Shown: in pieces, positions 1-9,503 of the stretch
Layout: each line of letters opens with the position of its first letter
Numbering within the stretch: the stretch's first letter is position 1
Assembly (NCBI GenBank): GCA_013141015.1
Contig: JABFRT010000031.1
Coordinates: 20,465-84,464 of the forward strand
Direction: 5' to 3'
DNA from: Hyphomicrobium sp.
Lineage (GTDB): Bacteria > Pseudomonadota > Alphaproteobacteria > Rhizobiales > Hyphomicrobiaceae
Length of the DNA stretch: 64,000 nt
Translations under genes and position numbers: made by a program
The notes under the pieces: model-generated
Database searches by the model: none
What the model saw: the letters and a program-made list of their open reading frames with translations, nothing else
Told to the model about the DNA's origin: nothing

Positions 1-1
1 T

Positions 2-985
2 GAGGCAAGCCAGGGGCCAATATTTGACCGCATTACGCCCGCTAACTGGACCACCTTTCCGCGTAGCGACCGCCGCACGTTCGTTGCCGGTATGCGCCGC
101 ACAGATGCAGCCGGCGCCCGCGCACTCGTTGAAAGCGTATGGAAGACCGAGCAGGCACCGATGCGCGTGGCGCTGATCGAAAGCCTCGCCGCTGGCCTTT
201 CGCTGGACGATAAGCCATTTCTTGAAAGGGCCGCCACCGATCGCGCCGACAGCGTCAAGCAGAAGGCTTCGCAATTGCTTTCGAGCATGCCGGCAACGGA
301 AGGATTTGAAGCGCGTCTCGCTGAGGCCGCGCGCTGCTTCACCCGCCCGCACGGGCTTGCCCGCGTCATTGCCGCAATTGGCGCTGGGACCGGCGGTTCG
401 CTGACGTTTGCGCTGCCAGATTCTATTAAGACGCCCGCCGAGGCACTGGCCGCGCGGGACAGACTGTTCTCGGGGGTGCCGCTTGATGCGCTGGCGTCAG
501 CGGCCGGTGCGGCACCCCTGGAGATCCTCGCCGCTTTGCCCGCAGACCCCTTCTACGCCATGCTGTTCCTGACCACGGCGCTCGATGCCGGCCAGACGGA
601 GTGCGCCCGGCGCATTCTCGGCATGGGGCTACTGGCGTTGGGCCGGGCAGGGCTGACGTCGCACGCACTTCTGCAGTTTTCCGGCACGGCGCGTCTTGCA
701 ATGACGGCTGGTCACGCGGGCCAGTTCCTCGCATCTTCTGCCTGGGCCGATGTGGTTCGCGCCGCCAGCGAGCCCTCTTCGCCGGGCGCATTGAATGACG
801 GCGGCCGTCTCATATTCACGGCCGCACTTATGCCGCGCGAGGCCATGCAATCGTTTGTGGCCACCCTCGAACCGCTCGGACCGGGTGTGACGCGTGCCGC
901 TCGCGATTTTGCCGGTTTTGTATTGGCACTGCCCGCGAGCAACGCGCCGCCTGACCCCACTTTGAACCGGAGTTCGAATTCATGA
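2..985 (+). CDS. DUF5691-like protein of a MoxR/VWA operon (5' end outside window)
   Basis: The frame is open from the left edge, so the start lies upstream and 327 C-terminal residues are visible. The first ATG in view is at 92, but coding continues in front of it. The protein is Ala/Leu-rich and looks helical and HEAT-like, with no signal peptide or membrane segment. I assign it to DUF5691 mainly from position: this family is usually found directly before MoxR, DUF5682 and VWA genes, and those three follow here in that order. Its stop overlaps the MoxR start by four bases (ATGA at 982-985), which indicates translational coupling. The biochemical function is unknown. The family call is inference from synteny and general character. 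Confidence 0.6.
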   Translation, partial: EASQGPIFDRITPANWTTFPRSDRRTFVAGMRRTDAAGARALVESVWKTEQAPMRVALIESLAAGLSLDDKPFLERAATDRADSVKQKASQLLSSMPATEGFEARLAEAARCFTRPHGLARVIAAIGAGTGGSLTFALPDSIKTPAEALAARDRLFSGVPLDALASAAGAAPLEILAALPADPFYAMLFLTTALDAGQTECARRILGMGLLALGRAGLTSHALLQFSGTARLAMTAGHAGQFLASSAWADVVRAASEPSSPGALNDGGRLIFTAALMPREAMQSFVATLEPLGPGVTRAARDFAGFVLALPASNAPPDPTLNRSSNS

Positions 986-2088
986 CCAAGGCCGGCACAA
1001 GTCACACGACAGACACCAATTTGCGCCGCACGGCCGAGCAGCTGTTTGCGCATGAACTCGCGGCGATCGCCAAGGACGACGAGCGCGCGCGGCCAGCCGA
1101 GTGGCGGCTCTCGCCACAGGCTGTCGTCACGTACATCATGGGCGGAACGACGAAGTCTGGTGTGGAGATTACGCCGAAGTATATCGGCAATCGCCGGCTT
1201 GTTGAGACGGCCGTCGCGACGCTGGCCACCGACCGCGCGTTATTGATCCTCGGTGTGCCGGGCACAGCAAAGTCGTGGGTGTCGGAGCATCTGGCCGCGG
1301 CTGTCAGCGGGTCGTCTCAGTTGATCGTGCAGTGTACCGCTGGCACCGACGAAAACCAGATCCGCTATGGATGGAACTACGCACAGCTTCTTGCCAAGGG
1401 GCCCTCGCGTGAGGCCCTCGTTGCCACGCCGCTGATACGTGCAATGGAGCAGGGCACGCTCGTCCGCTTCGAGGAGCTGACACGCATGCCGTCCGACGTG
1501 CAGGACACGCTGATCACCGTTTTGTCAGAGAAGATGCTGCCGATACCCGAGTTGAACGACGCGGTGCATGCCAAACGCGGTTTCAACATGATCGCCACAG
1601 CGAACAACCGCGACAAAGGCGTCAATGACCTATCGTCGGCATTGAAGCGGCGATTTAATGTCGTGGTGCTGCCGCTGCCGGCCACACTCGACGAAGAGGT
1701 GCGCATTGTGGTGAAGCGCGTCGGCGAGATTGGTGGCGGGCTTGAGTTGCCGAAGATCGCGGCGGCCGATCAGGAGATCATGCGCATCGTCACGGTATTC
1801 CGCGAACTGCGCGACGGACAGACGCTGGACGGCCGCCTGAAGCTCAAGTCCCCGTCGGGTTCACTTTCGACTGCGGAGGCCATCGCAGTGACCATCGGCG
1901 CCTGGGCCGAGGCGGGACACTTCGGCACCGGCGAAATTGACGCCCAGGCGATGGCCGCAAATCTTGTCGGTGCCATCGTCAAGGACCCGGTGCAGGACAA
2001 GGTGGTGCTCGCCGAATATTTGGAGACTGTGGTACGCGACCGCAAGCCTTGGGCCGATCTCTATGGGGCGATCCGCGAAGTCATGTAG
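982..2088 (+). CDS. MoxR-family AAA+ ATPase
   Basis: This 368-residue protein is a MoxR-type AAA+ ATPase. The Walker A motif GVPGTAKS is at residues 91-98, the Walker B segment LVRFEEL at about 160-166, sensor-1 ATANN around 205-209, and the likely arginine finger in LKRRF near 221-225. MoxR ATPases act as chaperone-like remodelers and typically work with a VWA protein; that partner is encoded two genes downstream. The ATG overlaps the stop of the preceding DUF5691-like gene, and 55 bases separate its own stop from the DUF5682 gene. What this complex remodels is not evident from the sequence. The family call is firm and the cellular role is not. Confidence 0.93.
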   Translation: MTKAGTSHTTDTNLRRTAEQLFAHELAAIAKDDERARPAEWRLSPQAVVTYIMGGTTKSGVEITPKYIGNRRLVETAVATLATDRALLILGVPGTAKSWVSEHLAAAVSGSSQLIVQCTAGTDENQIRYGWNYAQLLAKGPSREALVATPLIRAMEQGTLVRFEELTRMPSDVQDTLITVLSEKMLPIPELNDAVHAKRGFNMIATANNRDKGVNDLSSALKRRFNVVVLPLPATLDEEVRIVVKRVGEIGGGLELPKIAAADQEIMRIVTVFRELRDGQTLDGRLKLKSPSGSLSTAEAIAVTIGAWAEAGHFGTGEIDAQAMAANLVGAIVKDPVQDKVVLAEYLETVVRDRKPWADLYGAIREVM

Positions 2089-2143
2089 GTCCGGATAAAC
2101 GCATTGCAGTAACTAACGCGACGAGACACTGGGAGCCGTCAGA

Positions 2144-4555
2144 TTGGCTGTGCTGAAGCATACGGATCGTCTGCATCTGTTCGGCATCCGGCATCATGGG
2201 CCGGGGTCAGCGCGCGGCGTGTTGGCGGCGCTGGAAGTGGCCGATCCGGAGGTGGTGCTAATCGAGGGGCCGCCTGACGCCGACAACATGATTCCGTTCG
2301 CGGCCTCTCCGGCGATGCGCCCGCCTGTGGCGCTTCTGGTGCATGCCGATGAGGATCCGTCAAACGCCAGCTTCTACCCATTGGCGGAGTTTTCGCCTGA
2401 GTGGCAGGCAATGCGTTGGGCTCTGTCGCGCGGCCGGCCGGTTCGCTTCATCGACCTGCCGTCGGCGATCCGTCTTGGCGAACGTGCGCGCCTTGCCGCC
2501 GGCGCTGCGGCGCGCGCCGGAGGTGACGGCCAAGCGTCCGCTGATGACGCGGCCCCGCCCGGTGTGGCGGCGTCAAACCCTGTCGAGCTTTCCCGCATTC
2601 ACCGCGATCCGCTGGCGTACCTCGCCGGAATCGCCGGCTACGACGATAGTGAAGCGTGGTGGAACGCACTCGTCGAGCAGGGCGCGCATGGTCCAGAGAT
2701 CTTTTCATCTCTTGAATCTGCGATCACTGAACTGCGCGCGGCGATTGATCCAACGTCGCTGTGGTGCGCTGAAGAGATCAGGATCGAATCCAGCCGCGAG
2801 GCGCACATGCGGCTCGCAATCGCCGACGCGCTGACAGCAACCGGAGGGCAGGTCGCCGTCGTGTGCGGCGCATGGCACGTGCCCGCTTTGCGCCAGAAGG
2901 TTCCGGCCAAAGACGACCGCGCAGTGCTAAAGGGGCTCGCCAAGATCAAGGTGACCGCTACCTGGGTGCCGTGGACCGAAACGCGGCTTGCCACCGGATC
3001 TGGCTACGGCGCTGGTGTTGCGTCGCCCGGCTGGTACGCGCATCTGTGGGACGAGCTTCAGCGCCACAGAAGCGGGGGCGATACGCTTGCTGCCAATGCT
3101 TTCACGTCGCGCTGGCAGGGCCGGGTCGCGGCATTACTGAGGAAGAGCGGCCGGCCGGCATCGACAGCGTCAATCATCGAGGCCGCGCGGCTCGCCCTGT
3201 CGCTCGCCGCGTTGCGCGATCTGGCACTGCCGGGCATCGAAGAAATGCGCGAAGCGTCTCTTGCCACGCTGTGCGATGGCGAGGCGGCGCCGTTGAAGCT
3301 GATCGAGCAGGAGCTGATCACCGGCCGAGGTGTCGGCGAAATCGACGGCGGCGTTCCGCAGATGCCACTCGCCGCCGATCTCGCCCGCTGGCAGAAGAAG
3401 CTGAAGCTCAAGCCAGAGGCGCTCGACAGCGACATCTCGCTCGATCTGCGCAGCGATGCGGGGCTCGCCAAGTCGCAGCTGCTGCATCGTCTCAGCCTCA
3501 TCAATGTGCGTTGGGGTAAGATGCAGGGCAGCGGCTCCAGCCGTGGCACATTCCGCGAGAACTGGCGCATGCGCTGGGAGCCTGAATATTCGGTATGTCT
3601 CGCTGAGGCGCTGGTCTTTGGCACGACGGTTGAGCAAGCGGCCGGCAACGCCGCTATTGCTGCGGCCGTCAAGGAGCCATCGCTGGCCGGCATTTCCGCG
3701 CTGGTACGGGGCTGCCTCGATGCAGGGCTTGAGAAGGCGGCTGAGGCCACCATCGCCACACTACAGCGGCAAGCGTCGCAATCGAGTGACGTGGCGGCGC
3801 TTGGCGGGGCCATTCCGCCGCTCGCTGGCATCCTGCGCTATGGTACGGCGCGCGAAATGCCGGTCGCGCCCCTGCGCCTGCTTGTCACCAGTCTGGTTGA
3901 GGCCGTGTGTGCGGGCCTCGTTTATGCCTGCCGTAGCCTGCAGGCCGGAGAAGCAGGCGACATGCGCTTGCGGCTCACCGACCTCAACGTGGCGATGGGG
4001 CTGATTGACGATGATAAACTCAGCAGCGATTGGCTGCATGCACTCTCATGCGTGGCGGGCGACCAGAGTGTGCATCCGCTGCTGGCCGGCTTTGCGGTGC
4101 GTGCGCTCTATGATCAGGGTGCGCTCAGCCAGGACGTGACTGCGAGCCATCTCTCGCGCGCGCTGTCACCGAGCGTGCCGCCGCTTGCCGCCGGCGACTG
4201 GATCGATGGTTTTCTCGGCACCAGCGGTCAGATTCTGCTGCACGACATGACGCTGCGCACCATCATCGACGCTTGGCTGCTCTCGCTTGGCGAAGAGGAG
4301 TTCACCAATCTTCTGCCGGTGTTACGCCGCGGTTTTTCCAGCTTCGACCGCTCCGAGCGCCGCCGCATGCTCGACGAGATCGCCAAGCTGCGGGATGCGG
4401 CTGCTGCCGCGACGCCGGTTGCGCCACCGCTGCCGGGCACGGCTGGCGATGTCTGGGCCGATGCAAAGGCAGCGCCGGGCTTCGCTGCAGCCTTGCCGTT
4501 GCTTCTGACCATTCTCGGTGCCAGCCCGGACGCGAGCCAGGGAGACGGACCATGA
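2144..4555 (+). CDS. DUF5682 family protein
   Basis: This large 803-residue soluble protein starts at a TTG behind a GGAG-like site at 2131-2134. The N-terminal region carries HLFGIRHHGPGSAR (about residues 10-23), VLIEGPPDADN (about 38-48) and later VVCGAWHVPAL (about 239-249). This pattern is typical of DUF5682 proteins encoded with MoxR and VWA partners. The remaining two thirds is helical with no motif I recognise. The last four bases overlap the VWA start. Histidine and acidic residues in the N-terminal motifs suggest a possible enzymatic domain, but no activity is established here. Membership is supported by motif and context together. Confidence 0.8.
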   Translation: MAVLKHTDRLHLFGIRHHGPGSARGVLAALEVADPEVVLIEGPPDADNMIPFAASPAMRPPVALLVHADEDPSNASFYPLAEFSPEWQAMRWALSRGRPVRFIDLPSAIRLGERARLAAGAAARAGGDGQASADDAAPPGVAASNPVELSRIHRDPLAYLAGIAGYDDSEAWWNALVEQGAHGPEIFSSLESAITELRAAIDPTSLWCAEEIRIESSREAHMRLAIADALTATGGQVAVVCGAWHVPALRQKVPAKDDRAVLKGLAKIKVTATWVPWTETRLATGSGYGAGVASPGWYAHLWDELQRHRSGGDTLAANAFTSRWQGRVAALLRKSGRPASTASIIEAARLALSLAALRDLALPGIEEMREASLATLCDGEAAPLKLIEQELITGRGVGEIDGGVPQMPLAADLARWQKKLKLKPEALDSDISLDLRSDAGLAKSQLLHRLSLINVRWGKMQGSGSSRGTFRENWRMRWEPEYSVCLAEALVFGTTVEQAAGNAAIAAAVKEPSLAGISALVRGCLDAGLEKAAEATIATLQRQASQSSDVAALGGAIPPLAGILRYGTAREMPVAPLRLLVTSLVEAVCAGLVYACRSLQAGEAGDMRLRLTDLNVAMGLIDDDKLSSDWLHALSCVAGDQSVHPLLAGFAVRALYDQGALSQDVTASHLSRALSPSVPPLAAGDWIDGFLGTSGQILLHDMTLRTIIDAWLLSLGEEEFTNLLPVLRRGFSSFDRSERRRMLDEIAKLRDAAAAATPVAPPLPGTAGDVWADAKAAPGFAAALPLLLTILGASPDASQGDGP

Positions 4556-5751
4556 GCGATGAAACGCGTTTGGTTGGCGAGCAAAGTCTGCGGCGCTGGC
4601 GGTTGGCGCTCGGCGGCGGCGATGCGCACGGGCTGTCCGAGCGCGACCTGCGTCTCGATGCGGCGCTGTCCGGCCTCTATAACGGCCGAGACGACAAGAC
4701 GGGCGGCAAGGAGGGTAAGAAGAGGCGCGGCGGGCTCGAGGGTTCAGCTCCGCGCGTCGCGAGTTGGCTCGGTGATATCCGCGAGTTTTTTCCAGCACCC
4801 GTGGTCCAGGTGATCCAGAAGGACGCCTTCGAAAGGCTTGGTCTCAAGCAGATGCTGCTCGAACCGGAGTTCCTCGCCGCGCTCGAGGCTGATGTGCATC
4901 TCGTCGCTGACCTGATCGCACTGCGTTCGGTTATGCCCGAGAAGACCAAGGATACCGCGCGCCAAGTCGTGGCGAAGGTCGTCGCGGATTTGATGGACAA
5001 GCTTGAGCAGCGCACGGCTGAGACGATCCGCGGTGCCATCGATAAGCGCCGCCGCACGCGCCGGCCGCGCCACAGCGACATCGACTGGCCGCGCACCATC
5101 ACGCGAAATCTGCGCCACTGGCAGCCTGAACTCCGCACAGTCATGCCGGAGAGTTTGATCGGCTATGGCCGTATGTCGAAGCGGACGAACCTCGAGGAGG
5201 TGATCCTGTGCGTTGACCAGTCGGGCTCGATGGGAACCTCAGTCGTGTACTCGTCGATCTTTGCCGCAGTGATGGCATCGATCCCTGCGGTCGCCACCAA
5301 GCTCGTGGTGTTTGATACCAACATTGTCGATCTGACCGACGAGTTAGCCGATCCCATTGAAGTGCTCTTCTCGGTACAACTCGGCGGCGGCACCGACATC
5401 AATCAGGCGCTGGCCTATTGCGAACGGCTGGTCGCGGAGCCCGGACGCACACATCTGGTGCTGATTAGCGACCTGATTGAGGGCGGCATTGCCGAGCAGA
5501 TGCTGGCGCGGGCAAAGTCTATGGTGATGGCTGGCGTCAACCTCATTGTACTTCTGGCGCTCAACGATGATGGCCGCCCGGCGTATGACGCCAATCACGC
5601 CGCCATTCTCGCCTCGCTCGGCTGTCCCGTATTTGCGTGCACGCCGCACCTGTTCCCAGAGTTGATGGCGGCAGCGCTGAAGCGCCAGGACATCTGGGCT
5701 TGGGCCGCCGAGCGCGATATTAAACTCGTGCGCCCTGGTGAGACGGCGTGA
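4552..5751 (+). CDS. VWA domain-containing protein, partner of MoxR ATPase
   Basis: I chose the ATG at 4552, overlapping the DUF5682 stop by four bases, rather than an in-frame start 279 bases upstream that would overlap deeply. The 399-residue product has a basic linker around 50-60 and 165-175. A C-terminal von Willebrand factor A domain begins near residue 217, with an intact MIDAS motif DQSGSMG (about 222-228) and a second conserved GGGTDINQA segment around 282-290. VWA proteins bind a divalent metal and a partner protein, and MoxR ATPases are their usual partners. No signal peptide or membrane helix is visible, so the complex is probably cytoplasmic. This is the last gene of the operon. 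Confidence 0.9.
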   Translation: MSDETRLVGEQSLRRWRLALGGGDAHGLSERDLRLDAALSGLYNGRDDKTGGKEGKKRRGGLEGSAPRVASWLGDIREFFPAPVVQVIQKDAFERLGLKQMLLEPEFLAALEADVHLVADLIALRSVMPEKTKDTARQVVAKVVADLMDKLEQRTAETIRGAIDKRRRTRRPRHSDIDWPRTITRNLRHWQPELRTVMPESLIGYGRMSKRTNLEEVILCVDQSGSMGTSVVYSSIFAAVMASIPAVATKLVVFDTNIVDLTDELADPIEVLFSVQLGGGTDINQALAYCERLVAEPGRTHLVLISDLIEGGIAEQMLARAKSMVMAGVNLIVLLALNDDGRPAYDANHAAILASLGCPVFACTPHLFPELMAAALKRQDIWAWAAERDIKLVRPGETA

Positions 5752-6049
5752 TGACGTGCGCCGCATCACGATGCGCTGGTTGACCCGCACGCCGGGACAT
5801 TTGTTGGCTTCACGGCGCCGGTATCAGGCGAGGCGCAGGGGAAAAATTCCCGAGCTCGGCAGTGAAATAGCATTGAAGTCTCATGCAGCGCAGCAAAGCG
5901 ACGGATATTGTTGTACTTCTGTGACAAAGCCAACGGGTCGCGTGCGCGCCCATGCGCGAACTGTTTGCAAGATGTGAAATCTGAAACTAAGAGTGGAACT
6001 CGTCAATTGAGTGCTGCAGACAGTGGCACGGCTAGGTATCGGGGACACG

Positions 6050-6457
6050 ATGGGCATCCGGGGGGATGGCATCAGTTTTGCGGCGTTGCGGCGGTGGGTG
6101 GCTCACCTGCTGCTTTTTGCGTTCGCTTTGCGCGCTACTGTCCCCGTTGGCTATATGCCGGATTTTGCGGCCGTTGCTCAGGGCACCTTTAAGGTCGTCA
6201 TCTGCTCGTCGTCGATGACAGCGCCGGTTTCAATCGACCTGCTCGACGGAATCCAAACCGGTAAGCCGGGCAGTCACGCAACCGACATTTGCGCATTTTC
6301 CGGGATCGCTGCGCTCGCACTCCCAGATCTCCTCAGCGCGCCGGTCGAAACCCTTGAGTTTGCGGCCATAACACTAACTTATCCGCTGGCAGTTCACCTG
6401 CCGCCGGTTCGTGCCGGGCCAGCGCATGGTGCCCGCGCACCCCCAAAATTCTCCTAA
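6050..6457 (+). CDS. DUF2946-like small exported/membrane protein
   Basis: This 135-residue protein has an N-terminal hydrophobic segment (about residues 15-35) containing ALRATVPVGYMP, followed by VVICSS. That combination is typical of DUF2946 proteins, which often sit in front of TonB-dependent receptor genes as here. I prefer the ATG at 6050 over an in-frame GTG at 6011 because it places the hydrophobic segment close to the N terminus. The stop at 6457 is 61 bases before the receptor start, so co-transcription is likely. Function is unknown; a link to metal uptake is inferred from the neighbour only. In the 298 bases between the VWA gene and this start I see no recognisable regulatory motif. 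Confidence 0.65.
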   Translation: MGIRGDGISFAALRRWVAHLLLFAFALRATVPVGYMPDFAAVAQGTFKVVICSSSMTAPVSIDLLDGIQTGKPGSHATDICAFSGIAALALPDLLSAPVETLEFAAITLTYPLAVHLPPVRAGPAHGARAPPKFS

Positions 6458-6518
6458 CCCAAACGCGTTGACGGGAGTGGCTAAGCCACGCCCGCATTCT
6501 TGGTTTCAGGAGAATCCC

Positions 6519-9092
6519 ATGTCTATTTTCGTGCGCCGCCGCCGCGCGCTTCCGATTGCCGCTGCGCTTGCGATCTCGACGGCTGCAGTTGCCTACATGA
6601 TCTATGGTGCGCAAGCGCAAGATGCTGCAAAACCGGCGGCCGGCACAGGGGGCACCGCTGTACCACCTGCCGCCGCTCCGGCCGCGGTAACTGCAGCGCC
6701 GGCGCCGCCAGCACCACAGGCACCAGCTGCCAAGGATCCGGCTCTTCCCGAAGTCAAAATTATCCAGGAGAAGCCGAAGCCTGCACCTGTTCAGGAGGCC
6801 GCGCCCAAACCAAAACCCAAACCGGCGCCGGTTGTCGAAGTCGAGGAGCCTGCTCCCAAGCCGAAGAAGAAGGCGGCTGCAAAGACGTCAGCGCCTAAGC
6901 CGAAACCTGTCCAACAAGCAGCGCCCGCTCCCGAGCCGGCGGCCCCTGTCGAAGCCGCGCCAGAGCCCGCACTCGTCAATGCAACCGGTACATACAATCC
7001 CGCGCTCGACCTGGACGGGGTCGATCTTCCGCCCGGCACCACGATTACGACCGCGGGCCCCGTCGATGGCTACCGCGCGATTTCGGCCATGTCGTCGACC
7101 AAGACCGCGACGCCGCTCGAGCGCATTCCGCAATCGATCCAGGTTGTGCCGCAGGACGTCATCAAAGATCAAACCAGCCTCAGCGTTGACGAGACCGTGC
7201 ACAACGTCAGCAACGTGCAGTCATTCAACGATCTGAATATCGGCAACACCGATATGGCGGGATCGAAGATCCGAGGTCTCAAGGCCGAACAGTGGCTCGA
7301 TGGGTTGGTCGTCAATTACAATACAGGCAATCGCGATGCGTTTGCAAACGTCGAGCGCATTGAAGTTCTCAAAGGACCAGCAGCCATTCTCTATGGTGGC
7401 GGTTCCGGCGCACCGGCGGGCGGCGCGATCAACGTCATCTCAAAACTTCCGACCGATAAAGCTGGCGGGGCGTTTGGCATAACATTCGGGTCTAACAGCT
7501 ACGCTCGTCCGTACTTCGACATCAATCAGCCGGTTTCTGCCGACGGCTCTGTGCTGTTCCGTGTCACCGGCGAATACACCGCGGCAGACAGCTTCGTCGA
7601 TGTGCTTGAGCAAGACCGGTACTCTTTCAATCCGACGCTCACGCTGACCAACAAGACTGATACGACACTCACGATCCAAGCACGAACATCGCGCTTCGAA
7701 CAACAGGCCTATCCTGGTTTGCCAGCCGTCGGCACGGTTGCTGGAAATTTCCGGATTGATCCGCATCTCTACGCAGGCGATCCTACAATTCCGCGCAGCT
7801 ATTCCAAAGTTGAGGGCGTTACAGTAACGCTTGACCACAAACTCGATGATGTCTGGTCGTTCAACGTCAAGGGCCGGTGGAGTCAGTCTGGTTTCGACCA
7901 GATATCGCAAGGGCCGTACACGGCTGCGCCGGATGGCTTCCTTGGACCGAACAACTGGCAGCTTATCGATGTCGATATGTTCCAGGAACAGCGTGAATTC
8001 ACTATAAATCCGAACGTGCAGGCCAAGTTTAGCGCTGGCCCCACGAAAAACGTAATGCTGGTTGGCGCCGACTATTCGCGTTCAACTGACAGCGGGTTCA
8101 TGAATACCAATTTCTTTGGGTACGGCATGGGTCTTCTTCCAGAGTGGAACCCGCTCAATCCTGTTTTCACAACGCCGTATATCGATCCACGTCTCTCGCC
8201 GCTCTTTTTCCCGATGTTCGATTTCGATACCGTCTACAAGACGAAGGGCGTGTATGGGCAAATGCAGACGACGATATTCGACAGCGTCCACCTCTTAGGT
8301 GGCTTGCGCTATGCCAACATCGACGTTGAATATCTCGAAAAGGCGTACTTCGACCCCGCCACGTTTACGCTCATCTCAAAGACGTTTGCAGTAGACGAGA
8401 GCAAGCTTCTGCCGCGTGCCGGTATCGTCGTCGATCTCGCCAAGGGCTTCTCGGTTTACGCAAGTTACAGCGAGGGTATGCGCTGGGCAGGCTTCAACCA
8501 AGCACGCGACGTCAAGCCGGAATTTTCCGAGCAGCGCGAAGCCGGTGTGAAATTCAACATCAATCATCAGTTGAGCGGTACAGTCGCGGTCTTCGATATC
8601 GACCGCAGCAACATTCCGGTCATTGCTTCGGGCTTTGTTGCCGGCCTCACCGATCAGCGTGCCAAAGGATTTGAGACGGATATCGTCTATCAGCCGAATC
8701 GCAATTGGCAGATCCTTGCTAACTACGGTTACACGGACGCTGAAATCACGTCAGGTGCCTCATCCGGAAATGCACTGGCCGAAGTTCCGAAGCATTCGGG
8801 CCGCGTCTGGGTCAATTACGCGTTTGATCCTGACGTTCTCAAGGGTTGGAGTGCCGGCGCAGGCGTCTACGCGGCATCGAGCCAATTCGTCGATAGCGCC
8901 AACGTCTACAAGACTGACAGCTATTTCACCGTCGATGCCAAAATCGGCTACGAGAACGAAAAATTCGCCGCCAGCTTCAACGTCAAGAACCTGACAGGCG
9001 AGGAATACTTTGTGCCCTACGCTTGGTTTGGCGGGCAGGTCGCGCCAGGTGCCGACCGCGCATTCTACGGTACGCTTGTCTACAAGTATTGA
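6519..9092 (+). CDS. TonB-dependent siderophore-type outer-membrane receptor with Pro/Lys-rich extension
   Basis: The ATG at 6519 follows a strong AGGAGA at 6508-6513. The 857-residue product begins with a basic, hydrophobic signal sequence (cleavage likely near AQAQ, residues 31-34). A long Pro/Ala/Lys-rich tract with PKPKPKPAP follows (about 38-150), then the plug domain (PLERIPQSIQVVPQDVI near 198-214, and GPAAILYGGGSGAPAGGAIN), a beta-barrel, and a C-terminal YKY. The plug and barrel match FhuA/TIGR01783-type siderophore receptors, which import ferric chelates using TonB energy. The ligand cannot be read from sequence. The Pro/Lys tract resembles the periplasm-spanning part of TonB itself and is unusual in a receptor. 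A DUF2946 gene precedes and a hairpin terminator follows. Confidence 0.92.
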   Translation: MSIFVRRRRALPIAAALAISTAAVAYMIYGAQAQDAAKPAAGTGGTAVPPAAAPAAVTAAPAPPAPQAPAAKDPALPEVKIIQEKPKPAPVQEAAPKPKPKPAPVVEVEEPAPKPKKKAAAKTSAPKPKPVQQAAPAPEPAAPVEAAPEPALVNATGTYNPALDLDGVDLPPGTTITTAGPVDGYRAISAMSSTKTATPLERIPQSIQVVPQDVIKDQTSLSVDETVHNVSNVQSFNDLNIGNTDMAGSKIRGLKAEQWLDGLVVNYNTGNRDAFANVERIEVLKGPAAILYGGGSGAPAGGAINVISKLPTDKAGGAFGITFGSNSYARPYFDINQPVSADGSVLFRVTGEYTAADSFVDVLEQDRYSFNPTLTLTNKTDTTLTIQARTSRFEQQAYPGLPAVGTVAGNFRIDPHLYAGDPTIPRSYSKVEGVTVTLDHKLDDVWSFNVKGRWSQSGFDQISQGPYTAAPDGFLGPNNWQLIDVDMFQEQREFTINPNVQAKFSAGPTKNVMLVGADYSRSTDSGFMNTNFFGYGMGLLPEWNPLNPVFTTPYIDPRLSPLFFPMFDFDTVYKTKGVYGQMQTTIFDSVHLLGGLRYANIDVEYLEKAYFDPATFTLISKTFAVDESKLLPRAGIVVDLAKGFSVYASYSEGMRWAGFNQARDVKPEFSEQREAGVKFNINHQLSGTVAVFDIDRSNIPVIASGFVAGLTDQRAKGFETDIVYQPNRNWQILANYGYTDAEITSGASSGNALAEVPKHSGRVWVNYAFDPDVLKGWSAGAGVYAASSQFVDSANVYKTDSYFTVDAKIGYENEKFAASFNVKNLTGEEYFVPYAWFGGQVAPGADRAFYGTLVYKY

Positions 9093-9141
9093 ACGGGTTC
9101 GGGCTGCGCGTTTTGATCCCCCGTCGTCCGCGCCGCCAGAA

Positions 9142-9180
9142 TGTGCGTCAGAGTCTGCAACTCTGACGCACACCCATTTT
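9142..9180 (+). terminator. Hairpin terminator after the TonB-dependent receptor
   Basis: A perfect 13-bp inverted repeat (9142-9154 and 9160-9172) encloses a five-base loop CTGCA and is followed by CCCATTTTCTC. It starts 49 bases after the receptor stop. The T-run is short, so termination may be partial and allow some read-through into the small membrane protein at 9218. Confidence 0.65.
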
Positions 9181-9217
9181 CTCATCATCCGCACAATCAG
9201 AAAACTGGGAAATTTCT

Positions 9218-9457
9218 ATGTCTGACGATTCACGACCCTCGTTTATCGAGCGCGCACTTCGCGCCATCCCGGTCATCGGCTATGCCGCGCGCTGCGTCGA
9301 GGAGGAGCGCGTCAAAGAACTCCTTATTCTTGTTGGCGTTGTCCTGCTTGCCGCCGTATTGGCCGTCGTCACGTGGGGCTACCCGGCTCTCATCACGATT
9401 GCCTTGACATTGGTTGCACTTGTCGGCGCCATCGTCATCGGCACGACGATGGGTTAG
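9218..9457 (+). CDS. Small two-helix inner-membrane protein, unknown function
   Basis: This 79-residue protein starts at an ATG behind a weak GGGAAA site. The N-terminal half is charged and amphipathic (residues 1-32), followed by two hydrophobic segments, ELLILVGVVLLAAVLAVVTW (about 33-52) and ALITIALTLVALVGAIVIG (about 56-74), so an inner-membrane protein is expected. I do not recognise a family. It lies between a TonB-dependent receptor and an exported DJ-1/PfpI gene on the same strand, behind a hairpin terminator, so it may be transcribed separately. No function is proposed. Confidence 0.6.
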   Translation: MSDDSRPSFIERALRAIPVIGYAARCVEEERVKELLILVGVVLLAAVLAVVTWGYPALITIALTLVALVGAIVIGTTMG

Positions 9458-9503
9458 ATAAGGCATACACCTCAGTGCCCCACCGGCCATGCGGAGAACA
9501 TGA

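Noticed and set aside
5752..6049. Hairpin GGGAAAAATTCCC near 5839 as a terminator of the VWA operon
   Set aside because: The stem is only five base pairs and no T-run follows, so it is too weak to call.
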